Shown: positions 58,171-64,000 of the stretch, piece after piece | Position numbering within the stretch: the first letter of the stretch is position 1 | Layout: each line of letters opens with the position of its first letter | Assembly (NCBI RefSeq): GCF_921293095.1 | Contig: NC_060258.1 | Location: 7,144,607 to 7,208,606, forward strand | Length of the DNA: 64,000 bases | Source of the DNA: Ischnura elegans | Lineage: Eukaryota; Arthropoda; Insecta; Odonata; Coenagrionidae | Direction of reading: 5' to 3' | Made by a program: the position numbers and the translations under genes | The notes under the pieces: model-generated | What the model saw: only the letters and a program-made list of their open reading frames with translations | Database searches by the model: none | Told to the model about the DNA's origin: nothing

Positions 58171-58207
58171 CTGATGACGATAGAAAAGGATTCTATCGAA
58201 ACGTCGG
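58171..58207 (+). ncRNA. Hammerhead-like motif at the Penelope-like element tail
   Basis: CTGATGA (58171-58177) is followed by an 8-bp stem, CGATAGAA pairing with TTCTATCG around AAGGA, and then by AAACGTCGGC. This is the CUGAUGA-stem II-GAAA-GUC order of minimal hammerhead ribozymes described in Penelope-like elements. Stem II is well formed. Stem III would be very short, so activity may need a dimer or may be lost. Confidence 0.5.
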
Positions 58208-58379
58208 CAGCGAGGGAGATGGAGCTCACCCGGATGGAAACCCAACTAGAATTCACCGCCATCATACGCCTGGAAAAAGTGAAATCTTAAATAAAATTCA
58301 CTTTATTCTAGAAAGGTGGTCATTACGAACGTGACTCTTTCAGTCTATGTAATTAACTGTGTTCTACCACTTTCCCCAG

Positions 58380-59883
58380 ACCCTGAGCATGCGGCGAACA
58401 TTTTGAGCAACTACTTAGGGTCATTGGAGACGCATCCGGTGGAGGCAGAGGCGGACTTACAAGGTTTGTAAGCTACTGTGATTATAAAGGGTAAAAAATG
58501 ACATTAGAACAAAAAATTATATCTATATATAATTTTTCCATGTGTTTTCGGCCTTCGATACATCCCCACGCCACTCTGTGTCATCGTCTTGCGTTTATGT
58601 TTCTGTCTAACAATGTGCCTTCAATGACCTTGCCAAAAGTTGATATCAAATTAATTGCATCTGACTACCGTAAAGACTTTGGTGGATCAAAGGTCACCAG
58701 CTCCATTCATGATTACTACTTGTCTCCAGTATCTTTGCCCCTGGCTAAAAAGGGCTTGCTTAAGGCCTGGGTTTAGATTGAAAAACCCTTGACCATATGT
58801 AATAACTCCTTCATTTGGCTTGTAAAAGCCTAGTTAGCACTTGCTGCCCGTAAGAATGGTTTGAAACCACATTGCATTTTCAGTATGATTTTGAAGTTAT
58901 AAATCCTCTTAAGGTGTGGGTTGTGAGTCAGTAAGCGTGAGCTGAAGGCTTTAAAGTTTACTTACAAAATAAACTGTTTAATCTTGGCTAAAACTTTCAA
59001 ACACAATTCACGAATGCTAGAGGGCCTGCTAAAAATATTGTGATGATATCCTTGCAAAGGAGTAGCAGGCGGTATTGTTCATCCCCCTGCAATTGGCTTT
59101 CATGTGGTTATGTCTTTTCTGATTCATTATCCTTGACTTACAGATGCTGAGGAGTGGGATGGTCAAAAAATTCTAATGATGCTGGAGGAGTACCGGGAGA
59201 GGCTAGGTAGGTTCCGTGACCCCAAAGTCAAAAAGACAGATTTATGGAAGGAGATTGCCCTGGTGTTTAGCCGCTCCGGTATGACCACCATAACGCATGA
59301 CTTATTGGACCGGAAATTTAGAAACCTAAAGAGGACCTTTCTTAAGGTGAAACAGAAAAAGAATTCCACTGGCCGTAACACTGTTAACTGGCCATATTAT
59401 TACCTAATGACTGACATACTGACTAATGACGAGACGGTGAATATACCGGAGATGGTGGGCACCGGGGTTAGGGTGGAAGAAAGTGTGGCTGATGCCAGTA
59501 CATCGTCGGCGGTGTTGGGGGGTCACGGTCCCCTGCTCAGTACTCCTCTAGCCCTGCTCAGCAGGTGGAAGCGCCTGGCGGAACGGAGGAATGTGAATGA
59601 GTTGGAGAGGAAAAGGTACCTACTAATTATTACAGACACTGACCTCATTTATGTAATCACTTGTCTTCCTGTAATAAGTTATCATTCAAGGGCATAGAAT
59701 GTAGTCCATAAATGTAGCTGGTTGGTAAACACCTCAAGATAATGACCGAACTTTTTTCTGTTGTTTCCAAATAGATTGGAGGCGCTCAATGCAATTGCCG
59801 AGCAATTAAAGGAGAGCAACAAAATCCAGAAGGAAAGAAACGAGTTGCTCAGAGAGTACTTGGGTAGCGGAAGGCAGACGTAA
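58380..59883 (+). CDS. Myb/SANT-like DNA-binding protein, three C-terminal exons
   Basis: Exon 58380-58463 (after TTTCCCCAG) encodes PEHAANILSNYLGSLE and joins in phase 1 to exon 59144-59615 (after CTTACAG), which joins in phase 2 to exon 59775-59883 (after CAAATAG), ending TAA. The middle exon starts EEWDGQKILMMLEEYRERLGRF and runs through LWKEIALVF, KFRNLKRTFLKVK and WPYYYLMTDIL. This is the Trp-rich three-helix pattern of Myb/SANT-like domains found in insect nuclear proteins and Harbinger-associated proteins. The last exon is a Glu/Leu-rich helix (LEALNAIAEQLKESN...NELLREYLG), a probable dimerisation coiled coil. All junctions keep the frame and there are no stops, so it may be functional. 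The first donor (AAG|GTTTGT) is weak. Confidence 0.7.
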
Positions 59884-62390
59884 TTTTTGTGTACATATAA
59901 TGTTTACTTTAATGTATTTGATGTATGTTTGATTTTCTGATTTGTATTTGATGTATAATGTATGATTACTTTGAGGTATAATTTGATTTAATGTATATTT
60001 CTGTAAATATAAATTTTTAAAATTTCTCGTGAATGGATCTCTTTTCATTTAAATGAAAATGTTGGTTAAATGACTTACCAATGACCCTGTAATTGTTTCG
60101 GATAATTTTTTGATGGGAGCAAGGGCATACCCCGGATCATAAAAAGGAGGCAAGCCATTTTGTATGGGGGGGACAAAGTTGTGGCATTAGTTTGAGATTA
60201 TTTCCTCAAAAAAATAGTTAATTTTATGATCTTATCGTAATGCATATCATTTTAAGTGGGGTTAAAGAAAATTTGTTGAATGTTTTTGTTTCAATGCAGT
60301 TCTGATTTTGCTTAGACTTAAGCAATTTTTTCTTCTGGGGTAGGGGGCATCTGCTCCCTTACCCCTCGCTGGGTAGGCCTATGGATGGAAGGGTTTCAGT
60401 GTAACTTAATGCCTGCTTCATTGTAAAGTCTGTAGCAGTAATTAGATCAACCCATTTCTATTTTGGTGAACCCCAAGGATTTAATGTAAGTGCCTGCAGC
60501 GGGAAAAGATTTGTGGCAAAACAAATGCTATGCCTATTTCTCTCGGCCCCCTTTTGGCAAAATTTGTTCATACAAAATTATGATCTATATCGCTATGACA
60601 TTTTGTATAAGTACGTTCACGAGAGTAGAAGTCGCTATAATATAGTTTTAGCAAAGTTTTTCTATCCACGGTGGAACTGAGCTGCTTTAGTAAGTAATAT
60701 GAAGAACTGACTTTGCTGCTTATGTTTGTAACATGCTCATTCTAGAAAATTTTGTAATCCAGAGATATTCCTAAGGGAAGGGTTTTTATGGTAACGATAC
60801 GCACTTCGACAACTTGTACAGAAATAATGACTGGGTTTATTGCCACGTGTGCCACAGATGCACATCCATACGAGAGCATTTATAATCAACCACAGGAACC
60901 AACTGTAAAAGGATGCCTCAGAGAAAGGCATCGAGCTGGCCATCTCTTTGTTGCACCGTCGCCCTTTTAGTCGCCTTCTACGACAAGCAGGGATACTTGT
61001 TGGACTTTCTAGTCCCCCATTCCCAGGGAATGCTTCCCTAATGAGAATGGCCAAGAACTTGCCACAATCAGAACTCAGTCTATTGTGCTCTCATCATGTT
61101 TGCTTATTTGCAATCCAATGTCAAATTTTTTCACAAAGTGGGATACTGAATACCAAAATGTTTTGTCACAGGTTAGAGCAGTGTAAAAAACTGATGTTCC
61201 TATAGGAGGGTAGGAGAAGCAGTGTAAACCTAATAGCTATGTAATTAAAAATTCAACCATTACATGGTATATTCTGTTGTTGTGCCACTAAGCTGTAGTA
61301 GTAGATCAACAGTTGCTACAGCATCCACCACACAGCATAGAAGACCCATCTTCAAAGCACTGGATCCAATCATTTAACTCTTTTGTGTCACGCAATGCTT
61401 GCAAAGTGCCTTGGTAATGCATATTCCCTCCACAAAGTTCAACCACCATCAGCACTCCACTTGAACCAAGAATATTCACCTTCATCACTATAATATCTTA
61501 CTACTACCCACGAAGAATTCTGAATCAGTGATGGCATTGACAAGGCTTAAAAATGCTGCATTGCGAATGAACTGCACTGCAACAAAGACAGTGAAGTGTG
61601 GGACAGGAAAAGTGATTTTTCTCAGATCTAGGCGATAGCAACAAAAATTTAAAATAACTGTTACGATATAGATATTCATCTTTGATTCTTGGTTTTATTT
61701 CCTCGAGAGAGATGATATTTAATTTTATAATGTAAAAAATGCTATCACCTTGAGCTTTCCCATGTGATACCAAGATGTTCAGGTTCTGCAATTGCCCACA
61801 CCTTCAGCTCATAAAGCAGACCAACCTACTGCTATCAGGCACCTAGAAGGTACTAAGAGCAATCTGTTTTTATTTAACTTGCCGAAAGACTTCTGTAATT
61901 GAATAAAAATGGATTGAAATTGCAGACATTTCTTAACTTTTGTGGTTGGATATCAGGATGGCAATGTTGATGTGTAAGCCAATTAATTCATGCGAAAGAC
62001 ATACAGGAACACTCAACTTTAGCAAATAATTTTGACTAAAAGATTGTACATTCATGCCATGACAAAATGCAACATGTAGGGGTAAAATTTTAATTTTATT
62101 TCCTTCCTCATGAGCCAGCACAAAAAATGTGGCGTGCTTAGGAAATGTGAGGGCGTGGCTTACCCAAGTATATACTATCTATCTCTTCATATTGTAATTC
62201 AGTTCTACACTGCATGTGTTAGCAGTGAGTTGAATAGTTGACTGTTTTTTTTTGTATTTCCTGTTTTCTTGTCTATGATCCGTTTCAAATTTTCTTACTG
62301 TTAAAATTCAAAAGCAGACATTAAGATCTATGGATTATGATAAGTTCAGGAGCCATAGGCGACCTCTTTTTTAAAAGTTAGAATTGCTTA
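59884..62390. other. 3' flank, no gene recognised
   Basis: AT-rich DNA. The stretch just after the stop (59884-60030) is TGTATTTGATGTATAAT-rich with AATATAAATT, and may hold the 3' UTR. Frames on either strand are at most 105 codons and lack domains. Confidence 0.5.
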
Positions 62391-62690
62391 CTGTACCATG
62401 TATTTACATTTTGGCTGCTATTCTGGATGGAATAGCATTATGCTATTCTCCGTTATTGCAACCGATGTTGCTCTAATATAGCGTATTGCAACGCCTATGC
62501 TATTTGGTATTCAGAACGGTTGCAATTCGTGTTTTTACTACACCGGAAGACGTAATTCTCAGAATAGCATAGGCCCGTAGCAATTCACTATTCTGAACGG
62601 CGAATTGCAACCGGTAGGCTTGCTATAATATTACGCGGTCTTCGAGGCCGAGCTATTCGGTATTGCAACCCTGAAAACGTGCGCATTGCG
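62390..62690. repeat. Inverted-repeat-rich patch (GAATAGCATA / TTGCAACCG motifs)
   Basis: GCTATTCT and AGAATAGC, CCTATGCTATT and GAATAGCATAGGC, and GGTTGCAATTC and GAATTGCAACCGG alternate on both strands within 300 bp. The GC and CpG content is locally raised. This arrangement looks like a MITE with internal palindromes. The ends were not defined. Confidence 0.5.
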
Positions 62691-64000
62691 ATGTCGAATT
62701 GTTTTTCTGAGGCTAAAGTAACATAATCAAGTATTGAAAAATGGAATAATAGCCAAAAATAAAATGATATCGGCTTTATTTTAATCAAATAATAGTAGCA
62801 TAAGTGATGAATATTTAACTAATTAAGTGAATTGGTTAGAAATTAACATTCGAGCTTAATGTATGAAGCACAAGCTTGCTTCATCGACAGTACGAAAACA
62901 ATAACAATTAATGCAAAGAATTACTACGATTAGCCCAAATTTTCCGTGTTTTATTCATATTTACAACTCATAATTTTATTTCATCACTTGACTTGCTACT
63001 AAAAATATCCTCAATGTATATAGGCTATGAGGTCGATTCTTGAAAAATTTTAAGCTTGTGTTAACACACTAACTCGCCAAATATCATAATAGTTGTAGCT
63101 TTCAATGAAAACCATATATTACCATATACTTTGATCAGCCGTTCATTTCCTCAATTGGACAGTATATACAAATACATGCAACGAGTCGAAATTATTTTCC
63201 CCACTATTCGCTACCTACTACAATTAAAACTTAAAATTTACTAAATTATAACAGCTCTAGGTGCAGTCGACTTGAATTACTTGCTTGAAAACAAAGGATT
63301 TCTCCGAACACCAATAAAGTTTCCGAACAAATATGATTCGCCACAAACGTTTAATGGAATATCCATGTACATCATTAATGCAATATATATCATGTGGAAT
63401 TCAATACAAATTGTTTCCTCTATAGGCAAGTAAGTTATTCACACAATTAAGTTTCAGTATATCGGCACAGTTCAGGGTCTATCAAAAATTTCAGTGAGCA
63501 TATTAAAATCAGCTGATACGAAAACAATAATAAGTGACACAACAGCACTTTCCACACGATTCACTTTTTCACAGTTGTTCCATCCATCCTCAAATTCACC
63601 ATCACATCCCTCTGCTTTTTCCAAATCTGCAGCTGAAATATTGATACTATTCCATCATATTACATGAAAGCACAGCGGTGACGTTGCCACCTACTTCATT
63701 TCCTAAACAGAGAATGAATTGAAATTAGGGAGTCATATAATATAAAGCTAGTATTAGAAACGAAAGCTTCTAGTTCATACAGTAAAGCTATATCGTCACG
63801 ATCAAAGCAATAAAAGTTGGTACATATTTATTTTGACATGCAACGAACAGACAGACTTCGAAGCCTAAGACAATTACGAAGAAAATCAAACATATTTAGG
63901 TTTCAATGATTATTTCGCATAACATATATCTCACGATAAAGGACCGATCGGATATAGGTAAATGATTCAATATTTATGCCCGATAAATCATCATTATAAC
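62691..64000. other. No gene recognised
   Basis: AT-rich non-coding DNA to the window end. No RNA gene, repeat or coding frame identified. Confidence 0.5.

Larger units (their letters stand above)
54715..58310 (+). mobile_element. Penelope-like element, interrupted and decayed
   Basis: The RT part starts around 54715 and stops at ATT (54862), then resumes in frame at ATT (57100) after a 2.24-kb insertion. The GIY-YIG part follows and the tail carries a hammerhead-like motif. In-frame stops show loss of function. The element lies in the long intron of the candidate gene 52275-59883, in sense orientation. Confidence 0.85.

Noticed and set aside
60940-61030. A GTCGCCTTCTACGACAAGCAGGG stretch that looked familiar as a widespread arthropod repeat
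   Set aside because: I could not identify the family or its ends, so it is not annotated.
1-64000. CRISPR arrays, bacterial operons, ribosome binding sites
   Set aside because: The window is eukaryotic. The short tandem repeats present are satellite, subterminal transposon or simple repeats without the spacer pattern of CRISPR.

Overview
The window is eukaryotic nuclear DNA, almost certainly from an arthropod and most likely an insect. It holds a split arthropod-type 5S rRNA gene, Penelope-like elements with GIY-YIG domains, a Ty3/gypsy element, a piggyBac-like element with TTAA ends, spliced coding exons and large amounts of diverged repeat. There are no bacterial-type genes. Most open frames are relics of transposable elements; the only likely host-type protein genes lie at the right-hand end.

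Layout. 1-1.4 kb is non-coding with a tRNA-derived SINE. 1.44-14.23 kb is a satellite array built from ~175-bp monomers, grouped into 1.7-2.4 kb higher-order units. Each unit carries a tRNA-Gly-like sequence and most carry a large inverted repeat. A Ty3/gypsy element (6700-10500) sits in the array; it is internally deleted and its Gag carries a PHD finger. A 5'-truncated Penelope-like element (14229-15040, minus strand) joins the satellite to a 5S rRNA gene.

15.04-30.23 kb is the most notable part. One 5S rRNA gene is split into three pieces (nt 1-12, ~10-26 and ~23-119) by two different APE-type LINEs resembling the Tx1 clade. Element 1 (15053-20441) lies after 5S nt 12 and element 2 (20459-30133) after nt 26. 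Both have an ORF1 with a zinc knuckle and an ORF2 with endonuclease and YADD reverse transcriptase. Element 2 was later hit by a 2.9-kb piggyBac-like element at TTAA, and its 3' UTR holds a tRNA-like domain. Further copies of 5S nt 1-12 at 39923 and 41937 are followed by a second copy of element 1 and by a related third element. A fourth related element is stacked directly behind the third. This points to an arthropod system of 5S-rDNA-targeting retrotransposons using at least two target positions.

30.2-39.9 kb has no convincing gene. It is a set of diverged 1.6-2.5 kb repeats, each with a CTCF-like motif, plus ~350-bp repeats that also occur upstream of the 5S copies, so it may be 5S spacer or a duplicated regulatory region.

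45.4-64 kb contains a LINE RT fragment, a decayed EnSpm/CACTA-like transposase (50109-52165), and spliced exons that can be chained in frame from 52275 to 59883. The last three exons encode a Myb/SANT-like DNA-binding protein. The large intron of this chain contains a broken Penelope-like element (54715-58310), itself interrupted by a 2.2-kb insertion. The last 4 kb is non-coding apart from an inverted-repeat-rich patch near 62.5 kb.

All calls come from reading the sequence; no search or folding program was run.
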